A DNA stretch of 64,000 nucleotides, from NCBI RefSeq assembly GCF_005221385.1, contig NZ_CP039904.1, forward strand, positions 1,647,501-1,711,500. The letters are read 5' to 3'. Positions 54,869 through 63,690 of this stretch are shown piece after piece. A program made the position numbers and the translations under genes. The stretch comes from Agrobacterium tumefaciens (GTDB lineage Bacteria; Pseudomonadota; Alphaproteobacteria; Rhizobiales; Rhizobiaceae). Numbering within the stretch: position 1 is the first letter of the stretch; the number at the start of each line of letters is the position of its first letter. The notes under the pieces are model-generated. The model saw nothing but the letters and a program-made list of their open reading frames with translations. It searched no databases and was not told the origin of the DNA.

Positions 54869-55588
54869 ATGGAAGACGAAACCGGGCCTCTTTTGATTTT
54901 CGATTGCGACGGCGTTCTCGTCGATAGCGAGCCGGTCTCCATTTCCGTCCTTCTCGACATGCTCTCCCATCTCGGCGTGACGATGGGGGAGGAAGAGGCC
55001 TATGAACGCTTTCTTGGCCGCAGTGTTGCCAGCATGACGGCGACGCTGTTTGAGGATTACGGTGTCGAAACCGACATCGATTTTCTCGACCATATGCGAG
55101 CGACGTTGTTCGAGCGCTTCCGCACCGAGCTGCAGCCGATCGACGGCATTGGCGAAACGCTGGACAGGCTCCTGCCGCTGAGGCGCTGCGTTGCTTCCTC
55201 AAGCCAGCCGGAGCGCATCCGTTATTCGCTGGGGCTGACCGGCCTGATTGACCGGTTCGAGCCGCATGTCTTCAGCGCCACCATGGTGAAGAACGGCAAG
55301 CCGGCGCCCGATCTGTTCCTGCATGCGGCGCGCGAAATGGGCGTCGAGCCGCGTCACTGCATCGTGATTGAGGACAGCCCGGCCGGCATTGCCGCCGCAA
55401 AGGCCGCAGGCATGGGCGTTTTTGCCTTCACCGGCGGCTCGCATGCGCGCTTTCCCGCATTCCGCGAAAAGATCGCCGGGCTTGGGGCGGATGCCGTGTT
55501 TGACGCGATGCCGGATTTGGTCCACCTTGTCGGCAGCTATGTGGGGAAGGGCGGTTTTGACGGCCAAGTGGAGCGTGATGCGGGCTGA
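54869..55588 (+). CDS. HAD-family sugar-phosphate phosphatase/phosphomutase-like protein
   Basis: This 239-residue HAD subfamily IA protein has motif I FDCDGVLVDSE, motif II CVASSSQPERI, motif III Lys in VKNGKPAPDLF and motif IV IEDSPAGI. The ATG at 54869, 7 bp after mtlK, is preferred; an earlier in-frame ATG lies inside mtlK. The 2-deoxyglucose-6-phosphatase/YniC-like group is closest by motif. In a polyol operon it may remove toxic or misformed sugar phosphates; substrate unknown. Confidence 0.85.
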   Translation: MEDETGPLLIFDCDGVLVDSEPVSISVLLDMLSHLGVTMGEEEAYERFLGRSVASMTATLFEDYGVETDIDFLDHMRATLFERFRTELQPIDGIGETLDRLLPLRRCVASSSQPERIRYSLGLTGLIDRFEPHVFSATMVKNGKPAPDLFLHAAREMGVEPRHCIVIEDSPAGIAAAKAAGMGVFAFTGGSHARFPAFREKIAGLGADAVFDAMPDLVHLVGSYVGKGGFDGQVERDAG

Positions 55589-55648
55589 AGCAGATTTTGC
55601 CTGCCGCCATCGCCGGGTCGTTACGCAAGGGATGGAATTGCAGTCTTG

Positions 55649-57223
55649 ATGCGTCAAAATCTCGTCGCTGTCGATGTCGGTACAGCCAGCGCGCGTGCTG
55701 GGATTTTCGATCCGACCGGCAGGCTTCTCGCCCGCTCCACCCACCCGATCCTGATGCAGCGTCCGCGTGAAAACCACGCCGAGCACGATTCCACTGATAT
55801 ATGGAATGCTGTCTGCATTGCTGTGAAAGCAGCCCTTGCCGATGCTGGCATTCTGCCGCAAAGCGTCGCCGCCATCGGGTTTGACGCCACCTGTTCGCTT
55901 GTCATTCGCGACGCGCGGGGAGAGCCGGTTTCAGTTTCCGTGACGGGTGAAGACAGGTTCGACACCATCGTCTGGCTCGATCATCGGGCGATAGGCGAGG
56001 CCGACCGGCTGACGGCATCCGGCCACCGGGTGCTGGATTTTGCCGGCAACAGCGTCTCGCCGGAAATGCAGATGCCGAAGCTGATGTGGCTGAAGGCCCA
56101 TATGCCGGCAAGCTGGGCGCGCATGTCCTTCGCCTTTGATCTGGCGGATTTTCTGACGTGGAAAGCGACCGGTTCAGCGCAGCGCTCAAATTGCACGCAG
56201 ACCGCGAAGTGGAATTTCCTGGCGCAGGAAAATCCCGGCTGGCAGGCGGATTATCTCGAACTGGCGGGGCTTGCCGATCTGAAGGAGCGCGCCAGCCTTC
56301 CCGAAACCACGGTGATGCCGGGGGCGAGCATCGGCCCGCTTTCGCCCGATGCGGCGACTGAACTCGGTCTCGATACCGGCTGCCAGGTGGCCGCGGGCAT
56401 GATCGACGCCTATGCCGGAGCGCTCGGTGCGCTGGGCGGTTGCCTTTCGGACGATGTCGGTCGGCATGTGGCACTGATCGCCGGCACCTCAAGCTGCCTC
56501 GTTGCCATGTCCGAGCGGCAGATGCCCGGCCACAGCCTCTGGGGTCCCTATTGGCAGGCGATCCTGCCCGGCCACTGGCTGGTAGAGGGTGGGCAATCGG
56601 CGACCGGCGCGCTGCTTGATCATATCGTGCGTATGCATGCGGCTGGCGGTGAGCCGGACACGGCACTGCATGCCCGCATCGTTGCGCGGGTAACGGAATT
56701 GCGCGCGCTTGAGGGTGAGGCCTTTGCCGAGCGGCTGCATGTGCTGCCGGATTTTCACGGAAACCGCTCGCCGCTCGCCGATCCCCATGCTGTCGGTGTT
56801 ATCAGCGGGCTGACGCTGGATACGTCCTTCGACAGTCTCTGCCGCCTTTACTGGCGCACCGCCGTGGCGATTGCGCTCGGCGCGCGCCATGTGCTCGACT
56901 CCATGGAGCGCTTCGGTTATTCGGTCGAAAGCCTGCACGTCACCGGCGGGCATGTGAAGAACCCGCTCCTGATGGAGCTTTACGCCGATGTGACGGGCAA
57001 GCGCATCGTGGTTCCCGCCACCGCCGATGCCGTACTGCTTGGCACGGCGATGACGGCGGCAGCGGCCGGCGGTGTGCATGCGAGTATTGAAGCGGCTGGC
57101 GCGGCCATGTATCCGGGCAATGCGGAAATTACCGGAAATCCGGAGCTCACGCCCCGTTATCAACGGGATTACCGCCGTTTTCTCGCCATGCACCGTCATC
57201 GCCAGGAGCTGGAGAGCCTCTGA
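55649..57223 (+). CDS. FGGY-family pentulose kinase (ribulokinase-like)
   Basis: This 524-residue FGGY kinase has NLVAVDVGTASARAGIFD at the N-terminus, GFDATCSLVI, WLDHRA, and the C-terminal ATP site with LHVTGGHVKNPLLMELYADV and LLGTAMTAAAAGG. The sequence looks closer to the D-ribulose/pentulose kinase group (YDR109C-like) than to classical XylB. It starts at ATG 55649, 60 bp after the HAD gene, and is the last gene of the polyol operon. The pathway implied is pentitol to pentulose to pentulose phosphate. Confidence 0.87.
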   Translation: MRQNLVAVDVGTASARAGIFDPTGRLLARSTHPILMQRPRENHAEHDSTDIWNAVCIAVKAALADAGILPQSVAAIGFDATCSLVIRDARGEPVSVSVTGEDRFDTIVWLDHRAIGEADRLTASGHRVLDFAGNSVSPEMQMPKLMWLKAHMPASWARMSFAFDLADFLTWKATGSAQRSNCTQTAKWNFLAQENPGWQADYLELAGLADLKERASLPETTVMPGASIGPLSPDAATELGLDTGCQVAAGMIDAYAGALGALGGCLSDDVGRHVALIAGTSSCLVAMSERQMPGHSLWGPYWQAILPGHWLVEGGQSATGALLDHIVRMHAAGGEPDTALHARIVARVTELRALEGEAFAERLHVLPDFHGNRSPLADPHAVGVISGLTLDTSFDSLCRLYWRTAVAIALGARHVLDSMERFGYSVESLHVTGGHVKNPLLMELYADVTGKRIVVPATADAVLLGTAMTAAAAGGVHASIEAAGAAMYPGNAEITGNPELTPRYQRDYRRFLAMHRHRQELESL

Positions 57224-57268
57224 CTTATCAAGGCAAATGGCAAGGCGGAAATATGGCTGACGGGTGCG

Positions 57269-57402
57269 GCTTGTTTCTTCTCCCCGCCGGGGAGAAGGTG
57301 GCCCGAAGGGTCGGATGAGGGGGTAAGCTCTCCGCATATCTCTACCCTCGCCCCCTCATCCCGCTGCCGCGACCTTCTCCCCGACGGGGAGAAGAAACAA
57401 GC
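57269..57402. repeat. Rhizobial intergenic palindromic repeat (RIME-like), copy C
   Basis: A 134-bp element with the longest ends of the three copies: a perfect 17-bp inverted repeat (GCTTGTTTCTTCTCCCC and complement). Internal sequence includes GGCCCGAAGGGTCGGATGAG and CCCCCTCATCCCG. It lies between the convergent kinase and RpiR genes and could also act as a transcript end. Confidence 0.87.
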
Positions 57403-57445
57403 TGCAATCGCTTGATTTATATGCCCGCCCGCCCTAGGGCGTAGA

Positions 57446-58276
57446 TCAAATGCCCAGCGAACGCTTCAGGCCGGAGAGGTTTTTCATCCGCGTTTTGCGT
57501 GTTTCATCGGCTTCCGCCACCAGGCTGCAGAGGGTAAATTCCATCAAAGAGACGAGTTGCAGCAGACCCTGACCGCCATTCTGGGCTTGAGGCAGCGCAA
57601 GACAGATATCGGCGCTTTCAGGACCCCATTCGTAAAACCGGGTGGTGATCAACAGGGTTCTGTAGCCGCCTTTGCGTGCGGTTGCCGAAAGGTGCTGCAG
57701 GGGCGAGAGGCTGCCACCGCAATCCATGATGACGAGAAGCGTCTGGGCCGGTTCGAAATCCCACAGGGCGACATAGGCAGCACTGCCGCTGCCGAGATAA
57801 TGGACGTGGCCGCGACACTCCAGAAGCCGTCCATGGAATTGACGCGTGGCCCCAAGACCTTCCGGCGATGTCGCCAGAAAAACATCGGCTGCCGAGGCGA
57901 TTTCTGCCATCGCCAGACGCCACATTGGCTGGGCGGTCATGTCGAATGCGGTCTGGATGGCCTGGATTTGCTGTGAGAGGAGCTGGGAAAACGGGTTGGA
58001 CTGGCGCTCTCCGCTTTCACCAATCGTTGGCTGATCCGGGCCAGCCGTCTGTTCCGCATGGCGCAGATCCGCGCGAATGTCGCTGAACTGCCGATATCCG
58101 AGCGAACGTAAGAAACGGCCGACCGTCATCGGGCTGAGGCCGAGCTTGGCGGCCAGCGTCTGCGCCGTTTCGAAAGGTAGCTCATCCAGATGCTCGATCA
58201 GATATTTGGCGATCTTGCGCTCGGAAGGTGTGCCGGCCTTCATGGCACGGGTAAGATTCAACAGCAGCTTTTCCAC
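57446..58276 (-). CDS. RpiR/MurR-family transcriptional regulator
   Basis: This 276-residue protein has an N-terminal RpiR helix-turn-helix (SERKIAKYLIEHLDELPFETAQ, AAKLGLSPMTVGRFLRSLGY) and a C-terminal SIS sugar-phosphate-binding domain (VFLATSPEGLGATRQFHGRL, LLVIMDCGGSLSP). GTG 58276 lies 5 nt after GAGG; the TTG one codon earlier is too close. It faces the polyol operon tail to tail and may respond to a sugar phosphate; its target is not shown by the sequence. Confidence 0.88.
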   Translation of the reverse strand: MEKLLLNLTRAMKAGTPSERKIAKYLIEHLDELPFETAQTLAAKLGLSPMTVGRFLRSLGYRQFSDIRADLRHAEQTAGPDQPTIGESGERQSNPFSQLLSQQIQAIQTAFDMTAQPMWRLAMAEIASAADVFLATSPEGLGATRQFHGRLLECRGHVHYLGSGSAAYVALWDFEPAQTLLVIMDCGGSLSPLQHLSATARKGGYRTLLITTRFYEWGPESADICLALPQAQNGGQGLLQLVSLMEFTLCSLVAEADETRKTRMKNLSGLKRSLGI

Positions 58277-58577
58277 CAACGCCTCATTCTTTTATCTTTA
58301 TTGAACGATGATGCATCCGCGCGCCCGAAACGGGCGTGCGAACCGCGTTTTGACGGTGGGGAAGCTTTCCCGGCCTTGCCCTCCACCGGACAGGAATGCG
58401 AAATATTATAGATGGATTATTATATTTTAGAGATACCTCTTATTCAAGGGAAATTCCATCTCCGGTTTAATTTCAGACCTTTGGCGGTTTTTACCCAATC
58501 TTGCAGAGCGCAGGCCCAGTTCTTATCTGTCGTCTGGTCAGAGAATTTCAACGCGAGAGGCCCCAGGGGAGTTCCGA
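58277..58577. promoter_or_regulatory. Divergent promoter region between RpiR regulator and EI24-like gene
   Basis: This 301-bp spacer contains a small hairpin CGCCCG-AAA-CGGGCG (58322-58336) and a strongly AT-rich stretch at about 58397-58450 with imperfect dyad symmetry (AAATATTA and TTATATTT). No gene is supported. Promoters for both flanking genes are expected here. Confidence 0.45.
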
Positions 58578-59315
58578 ATGATTCTTGATGCAGCGAGGCT
58601 GGCATTCCAAAATCTCTTTGCGACCGAGACCCGGTCGGTGTTCTGGAAGGTTTTGGGGCTCACGCTTCTCGTGCTGGCGGCACTGTGGTTCGCCATCCGC
58701 TCCATCTTTATCTACTTCGCCCTGCCATGGGTGGATACGCTTATCCCCGGCGTACCGGACTGGGCGGGGTGGCTGACCTTTGTTTTTGCCATTTTTGCCG
58801 GCATAGGACTGGCGCTGGCGCTGGCATTGCTGATTTCGCCGGTCACCGCCGTCATCGCCGGCCTGTTTCTCGACGATGTCGCCGAAGTGGTGGAGAAAAA
58901 GACCTATCCCGATGACCCGCCGGGCAAGGCAATGCCCATTGGCGAGGCCGTGCTGTCGTCGATCAAGTTCTTCGGTGTCGTTATTGCCGGCAACCTCATT
59001 GCGCTTTTGCTGCTGCTGGTACCGGGCGTCAACCTCATCGCGTTTTTCCTGGTGAACGGCTATCTGCTCGGCCGGGAATTCTTCGAATTCGCGGCAATGC
59101 GTTTCCGCTCGCCTGCCGAGGCAAGGTTGTTCCGCTCCAAACACCGCACTACGGTGTTCATGGCCGGTCTGGTGATCGCCGCTTTTCTGGCCGTCCCGTT
59201 CCTCAACCTTTTGACGCCGCTTTTCGCCGCCTCGATGATGGTTCATCTTCACAAGGCCGTCAGCCGGCGTGACCCCTTATTCGCCGCCGGCCGCACCGAA
59301 CAGCTGCGCGGGTAA
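58578..59315 (+). CDS. EI24/CysZ-like integral membrane protein
   Basis: This 245-residue protein has four or five hydrophobic segments (about residues 23-48, 63-95, 130-160, 190-215) and the family-like LISPVTAVIAGLFLDDVAEVVE and NGYLLGREFFEFAAMRF. Alphaproteobacterial homologues are usually labelled sulfate-transporter (CysZ) family or EI24 domain proteins. Direct evidence for sulfate transport is lacking. Its last 39 nt overlap the end of nth on the opposite strand. Confidence 0.82.
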   Translation: MILDAARLAFQNLFATETRSVFWKVLGLTLLVLAALWFAIRSIFIYFALPWVDTLIPGVPDWAGWLTFVFAIFAGIGLALALALLISPVTAVIAGLFLDDVAEVVEKKTYPDDPPGKAMPIGEAVLSSIKFFGVVIAGNLIALLLLLVPGVNLIAFFLVNGYLLGREFFEFAAMRFRSPAEARLFRSKHRTTVFMAGLVIAAFLAVPFLNLLTPLFAASMMVHLHKAVSRRDPLFAAGRTEQLRG

Positions 59316-60059
59316 CTCCACCAGCGGCGCTGGAATATCGAAGGTCTTTTCCGGCGATTTGCAGATATCGGCGATCACGCAGCGCTCGCATTCCGGCTTG
59401 CGCGCCTTGCAGCAATAACGCCCGTGCAGGATCAGCCAGTGGTGGGCATGGAACAGATATTGCTCGGGAATGATGCGGACGAGCCGGTCTTCCACCTCGT
59501 CCGGGGTTTTCCCCGGCGCAAGACAGAGCCGGTTGGCGATGCGGAACACATGGGTATCCACCGCAAGCGTGGGTACGCCGAAGGCCATTGACATCACCAC
59601 ATTGGCCGTCTTGCGGCCGACGCCGGGTAGCATGACCAGCTCTTCCCGGGTCTTCGGCACTTCGCCGCCGAAGCTGTCGATCAGCATCTGCGACAGGGCG
59701 ATGACGTTTTTCGCCTTGTTGCGATAAAGGCCGATGGTCTTGATATGGCCAATCAGCTGTTCTTCGCCGAGCGCCAGCATCTTTTCCGGCGTGTCGGCCA
59801 CCTTGAACAGCGCCCTTGTCGCCCGGTTCACGCCGACATCGGTCGCCTGCGCCGAAAGCGCTACCGCTACTAGGAGGGTGAAGGGATTGGTATGCTCCAG
59901 CTCGCCTTTCGGCTCCGGCCGCTGAATGGAAAAACGTCGAAAGATTTCGGTCAGCTCGTCCTTCGAATAGGCCGTCTTCACCCGTGCCGACTTACGCACG
60001 GATGCCGGATTTGACTTTTTCAAGGTTTGGGTGCTGGATCGTTTTTTGGCGACTGTCAT
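59277..60059 (-). CDS. nth: Endonuclease III (DNA glycosylase/AP lyase)
   Basis: This 260-residue base-excision repair enzyme has the helix-hairpin-helix LPGVGRKTANVVMS with catalytic Lys, the catalytic Asp in AVDTHVFRIANRL, and the C-terminal 4Fe-4S loop C-x6-C-x2-C-x5-C (CKARKPECERCVIADIC). An N-terminal Lys/Ser-rich tail of about 30 residues precedes the core. It removes oxidised pyrimidines. The end overlaps the EI24-like gene tail to tail by 39 nt. Confidence 0.96.
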   Translation of the reverse strand: MTVAKKRSSTQTLKKSNPASVRKSARVKTAYSKDELTEIFRRFSIQRPEPKGELEHTNPFTLLVAVALSAQATDVGVNRATRALFKVADTPEKMLALGEEQLIGHIKTIGLYRNKAKNVIALSQMLIDSFGGEVPKTREELVMLPGVGRKTANVVMSMAFGVPTLAVDTHVFRIANRLCLAPGKTPDEVEDRLVRIIPEQYLFHAHHWLILHGRYCCKARKPECERCVIADICKSPEKTFDIPAPLVELPAQLFGAAGGE

Positions 60060-60096
60060 GGTCTATCTATAGCCAGCCCGCCCAAAGGAAAGCAAC

Positions 60097-60579
60097 GTGG
60101 ATACGCTCAACGACCAACCGATTTTCGCGGCGGAACTCGTTCCGCACCGTTCGCTTGGAAGAAGGGGTTTCCGGCTGCTTCTTGCCTTGTCGGGGCTCGC
60201 CTGCCTGATCTATGGCGGCTTTTTCCTCGCCACCGGGGCATGGCCGGTCGGCCTGTTCTTCGGGCTGGATTTTCTGCTGCTCTACCTCGCTTTCCGCGCC
60301 AATTATCGCGCCGCAAAAGCACGGGAAGAGGTCCGCATCTCCCGCACCAGCCTGTCGATCCGCAAATTTTCTCCGGCCGGGCGCATGGTGGAACATCGCT
60401 TTAATCCGTTCTGGGCGCGCTTCAAGGTGCGGCGGCACGACGAGATCGGCATCGTCTCCATGCATGTGACGGGTGAGGGGCGGGCGACCGATATCGGTTC
60501 GTTTCTCAACCCTGATGATCGGGAAAGTTTCGCCAAGGCATTCGGCGGCGCGCTCGCCACCGTCCGACGACGGACGTGA
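60097..60579 (+). CDS. DUF2244 family membrane protein
   Basis: This 160-residue protein has two adjacent transmembrane segments (about residues 26-70) flanked by FAAELVPHRSLGRRGFRLLL and a soluble C-terminal domain (FNPFWARFKVRRHDEIGI, VTGEGRATDIGSFLNPDDR). These features match DUF2244, found widely in alphaproteobacteria, often beside nth as here. Function is unknown. Confidence 0.85.
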   Translation: MDTLNDQPIFAAELVPHRSLGRRGFRLLLALSGLACLIYGGFFLATGAWPVGLFFGLDFLLLYLAFRANYRAAKAREEVRISRTSLSIRKFSPAGRMVEHRFNPFWARFKVRRHDEIGIVSMHVTGEGRATDIGSFLNPDDRESFAKAFGGALATVRRRT

Positions 60580-60711
60580 CAGCGCGGTACTCCTCAGTCT
60601 CCGTTATGCCCGGGAGAGGCGCTAGGATGACGTTGCATATGGGGGCGTTGGCGGACCGGGAGACCTACCTGCGAACGAAATCATTGTTTCGCGCGTTCCG
60701 TGGTCGGCTCT

Positions 60712-61398
60712 TCAGCCCCTGCTGCCGGTAAGTTTCAGACTGCCATCCTCGCTGATGCTGACATCCAGTTCACCATAACCGGCAATGGAAAGATGCGGCG
60801 TTTCGATGGGATGGGAATGGGTGGCGTTGATGACCACCACTGTCGCGCCCATGCTTTCCCCAGCCTGAATACCGGCGGGCGCGTCTTCGAAGACAACGCA
60901 GCGTTCCGGCGAGACGCCGAGCTTTTCCGCTGCCTTTTTGTATCCTTCCGGGTCCGGCTTGCCGTTCACCACGTCTTCGGCGCAGATCATAACCGGGGGC
61001 GGTGTGAGGCCTGCCGCTGCCAGCCGGCGTTCAGCAAGCGCGCGGGCAGCCGAGGTGACGATGGCCCATTTGCCGGCTGGCAATTTCTCGAGAAATGCAG
61101 CCGCTTCAGGAATCTGAAGAATGCCGTCCACATCGTCCATTTCCTTTTGCAGCAGCATATCGGCCTCTACCTGGACATCGAGACCTGGAACGGCCTCGCG
61201 GCGCACCACTTCCGAAGCGCGCATGCCGTGAATGCGCTGCAGGAAGGCGTTGGGCTCTATGCCGTTATCCACCGCCCATTCGCGCCAGACCCGCTCCACC
61301 ACAGCAATCGAATTGAGCAGCGTTCCATCCATGTCGAACAGGAAAGCGGCATAGTCTTGCGAAAATGTCTGGTTCTGCGGTGGGACTTTGCTGTGCAT
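60712..61398 (-). CDS. HAD-family sugar/glycerol phosphatase
   Basis: This 228-residue HAD subfamily IA protein has motif I FLFDMDGTLLNS, motif II VTSAARALAERRL, motif III Lys in VVNGKPDPEGYKKA and motif IV FEDAPAGIQAG. It resembles YfbT/GPP-type phosphatases acting on sugar or glycerol phosphates. ATG 61398 has GGAAG 7 nt upstream; the open frame extends 66 codons further without family sequence. The 132-bp spacer 60580-60711 shows nothing. Confidence 0.85.
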   Translation of the reverse strand: MHSKVPPQNQTFSQDYAAFLFDMDGTLLNSIAVVERVWREWAVDNGIEPNAFLQRIHGMRASEVVRREAVPGLDVQVEADMLLQKEMDDVDGILQIPEAAAFLEKLPAGKWAIVTSAARALAERRLAAAGLTPPPVMICAEDVVNGKPDPEGYKKAAEKLGVSPERCVVFEDAPAGIQAGESMGATVVVINATHSHPIETPHLSIAGYGELDVSISEDGSLKLTGSRG

Positions 61399-61752
61399 TT
61401 CATTCTTCCGTTGAAGGTGTCGGGCTTGCCCCCCGTGTCTATAGCATCGGACGGCATAACGAAATCGCTTTTTCCCGCTTGGAAGCCCAGGACGGGCATC
61501 CGGCTGACGGCGGATAGTGTCCCGGAATCGGACGGTTCGCATCTTACCGACTCGGGTGAGATGGGTTAGGGATGCTGGCGGTGGATCCGGTCTCACGGAG
61601 CGTCAGGTTGCAGCAAGGCTCAGCCACTATCATGAGTTTTCGCAAGCGATGGAAATGCGCAAAATCAAAAGCTAATGGACGTTTTTGAATGTTTTGCTTG
61701 AGATTTTTCCTGGCGAAAATTTCTTAACGAAACTGTCGTCTTAAGGGCGCCG

Positions 61753-61768
61753 TTAACCATTTGTTAAC
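61753..61768. promoter_or_regulatory. CtrA-type binding site upstream of minCDE
   Basis: TTAA-N7-TTAAC matches the alphaproteobacterial CtrA consensus exactly. It lies 42 bp before the minC ATG. Additional TTAA half-sites occur at about 61724 and 61741. CtrA is the cell-cycle master regulator, and control of the min genes by CtrA is known from Sinorhizobium. Confidence 0.72.
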
Positions 61769-61809
61769 CATATTCGAGGTACCTAATTGTCAACGATTTG
61801 TTTACCAAG

Positions 61810-62538
61810 ATGACCAAAGTGCTAACAGACCAGCGTTCGATCCGTATCAAAGGCCGCTCCTTCCTCGCGGTCGTCCTGTCTCCCGAATCTCCGGTCGATC
61901 AATGGCTGGAAAGGCTTGATGATCTCGCCGCCCGCTCGGCCGGTTTCTTCCTGTCGCGTCCGGTTGTTCTGGATGTGTCGGAACTGACACTCGACAAGGC
62001 GGGACTGAAGTCGCTCCTTGCGGCGTTGACGGAGCGCAATGTCGGTATCATGGGCATTGAGGGCGTTCGCCCTTCGATGATCGAGCCGGGCATGCCGCCG
62101 TCGCTGAAGGGCGGGAAGCCCGCTTCCGACGTCGAGGTGGAGCCGGTTGCTGTCGCTGCGGAATTGCCGGAAGAAAAGCCGCGTGCTGCGGGCGAGATCC
62201 GTGCCGTGGTGCAGTCGCTGGTCATCAACGAGCCGGTTCGCTCCGGCCAGTCGATCATGTTTCCCGAAGGGGATGTGACGGTTATCGGTTCGGTCGCCTC
62301 GGGTGCGGAAATCATCGCCGGTGGTTCGGTGCATATTTATGGCGCCCTGCGTGGGCGTGCCATGGCCGGTTCGCTCGGCAACGTCTCGGCGCGCATCTTC
62401 TGCCGCAAGCTCGAGGCGGAGCTTCTGGCCATCGATGGTGTCTACAAGGTTGCTGAAGACATCGACGAAAAGCTGCGCGGCCAGCCGGTCCAGCTGTGGC
62501 TGGAAAACGATACGATCAAGGCCGAAAAACTTGGCTGA
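61810..62538 (+). CDS. minC: Septum site-determining protein MinC
   Basis: This 242-residue FtsZ-assembly inhibitor has an N-terminal domain (IRIKGRSFLAVVLSPE, PVVLDVSELT) and the C-terminal beta-helix MinD-binding domain (VRSGQSIMFPEGDVTVIG, GGSVHIYGALRGRAMAG, ARIFCRKLEAELLAIDG). ATG 61810 is preferred; an in-frame TTG at 61798 is possible. Neither has a clear ribosome site. First gene of minCDE. Confidence 0.95.
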   Translation: MTKVLTDQRSIRIKGRSFLAVVLSPESPVDQWLERLDDLAARSAGFFLSRPVVLDVSELTLDKAGLKSLLAALTERNVGIMGIEGVRPSMIEPGMPPSLKGGKPASDVEVEPVAVAAELPEEKPRAAGEIRAVVQSLVINEPVRSGQSIMFPEGDVTVIGSVASGAEIIAGGSVHIYGALRGRAMAGSLGNVSARIFCRKLEAELLAIDGVYKVAEDIDEKLRGQPVQLWLENDTIKAEKLG

Positions 62539-62575
62539 TAAAACAGAGAAACAACTATTGGAACAGGAGAGCCAT

Positions 62576-63391
62576 ATGGGGAAGGTAGTCGTTGTTACTT
62601 CCGGCAAGGGCGGGGTTGGCAAGACCACCTCGACTGCAGCGCTTGGCGCCGCGCTGGCGCAGAACAAGCAGAAGGTCGTGGTCGTCGATTTTGATGTCGG
62701 TCTGCGTAACCTCGATCTCGTCATGGGTGCTGAACGCCGGGTGGTTTACGATCTCGTCAACGTCATTCAGGGTGATGCCAAGCTGACGCAGGCGCTGATC
62801 CGCGACAAACGCCTCGAGACGTTGTTCCTGCTGCCTGCCTCGCAGACGCGCGACAAGGACAATCTGACGCCGGAAGGTGTCGAATGGGTGATCAACGAGT
62901 TGAAGAAACATTTCGACTGGGTGATCTGCGACAGCCCGGCCGGCATCGAACGTGGTGCGACGCTGGCCATGCGCCATGCGGATGTGGCCGTTGTCGTCAC
63001 CAACCCGGAAGTCTCCTCGGTGCGCGACAGCGACCGCATCATCGGCTTGCTGGATTCCAAGACGCTGAAGGCTGAACGCGGCGAGCGCATGGAAAAGCAT
63101 CTGCTGCTGACGCGTTACGATTCCGCCCGCGCCGAACGTGGCGACATGCTGAAGGTGGATGACGTTCTGGAAATCCTCTCCATTCCGCTGCTCGGCATCA
63201 TCCCCGAAAGCACGGACGTGCTGCGCGCTTCCAACGTTGGCGCGCCCGTCACGCTGGCGGATGCCCGCTGCGCCCCGGCCATGGCCTATTTCGATGCCGC
63301 TCGCCGCCTCTCCGGCGAGGACATTCCGGTTGTCATCCCCGGTGAGAAGCGTGGCATCTTCTCCAAGATCTTTGCAAGGAGGGCTGCATGA
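62576..63391 (+). CDS. minD: Septum site-determining ATPase MinD
   Basis: This 271-residue deviant Walker A ATPase has [62 protein letters not shown] and a C-terminal amphipathic membrane-targeting helix ([11 protein letters not shown]). AGGAG precedes ATG 62576. It recruits MinC to the membrane and is displaced by MinE. Its stop overlaps minE (ATGA). Confidence 0.97.
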   Translation: MGKVVVVTSGKGGVGKTTSTAALGAALAQNKQKVVVVDFDVGLRNLDLVMGAERRVVYDLVNVIQGDAKLTQALIRDKRLETLFLLPASQTRDKDNLTPEGVEWVINELKKHFDWVICDSPAGIERGATLAMRHADVAVVVTNPEVSSVRDSDRIIGLLDSKTLKAERGERMEKHLLLTRYDSARAERGDMLKVDDVLEILSIPLLGIIPESTDVLRASNVGAPVTLADARCAPAMAYFDAARRLSGEDIPVVIPGEKRGIFSKIFARRAA

Positions 63392-63648
63392 GCATCTTCA
63401 GTCTCTTCCGTAAACAGAAGTCGGCACCGCTTGCGCGTGAACGCCTGCAGGTGCTGCTTGCCCACGAGAGGGCATCGTCGGGAACCGATCTCGTCGCTGT
63501 CCTGCGGGAAGAAATTCTCGCCGTGATCGCCAAGCATGTGCAGATCGACAGCGACAGGGTGCATGTGAAGATGGATCGCGACGAGCATGTCTCCATCTTG
63601 GAGATCGATGTCGAGATACCGTTGAGCGCGGATTTGCGCGCTGCATAA
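63388..63648 (+). CDS. minE: Cell division topological specificity factor MinE
   Basis: This 86-residue protein has the membrane/MinD-binding N-terminus [20 protein letters not shown] and the C-terminal dimer domain ([32 protein letters not shown]). It drives MinD off the membrane, restricting division to mid-cell. Last gene of the operon, followed by a strong terminator. Confidence 0.96.
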   Translation: MSIFSLFRKQKSAPLARERLQVLLAHERASSGTDLVAVLREEILAVIAKHVQIDSDRVHVKMDRDEHVSILEIDVEIPLSADLRAA

Positions 63649-63659
63649 GATATTTTGCG

Positions 63660-63690
63660 AAAACGCCGCCCCTCGCAGGGCGGCGTTTTT
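63660..63690. terminator. Rho-independent terminator after minCDE, probably bidirectional
   Basis: A perfect 12-bp stem AAAACGCCGCCC / GGGCGGCGTTTT with a 6-nt loop is followed by T residues on the plus strand and preceded by A residues, so it can work both ways. It ends at the stop codon of the convergent binding-protein gene. Confidence 0.92.

Noticed and set aside
53074..54960. Minus-strand open frame of 628 codons opposite smoS/mtlK
   Set aside because: Antisense shadow over two strongly supported dehydrogenase genes.
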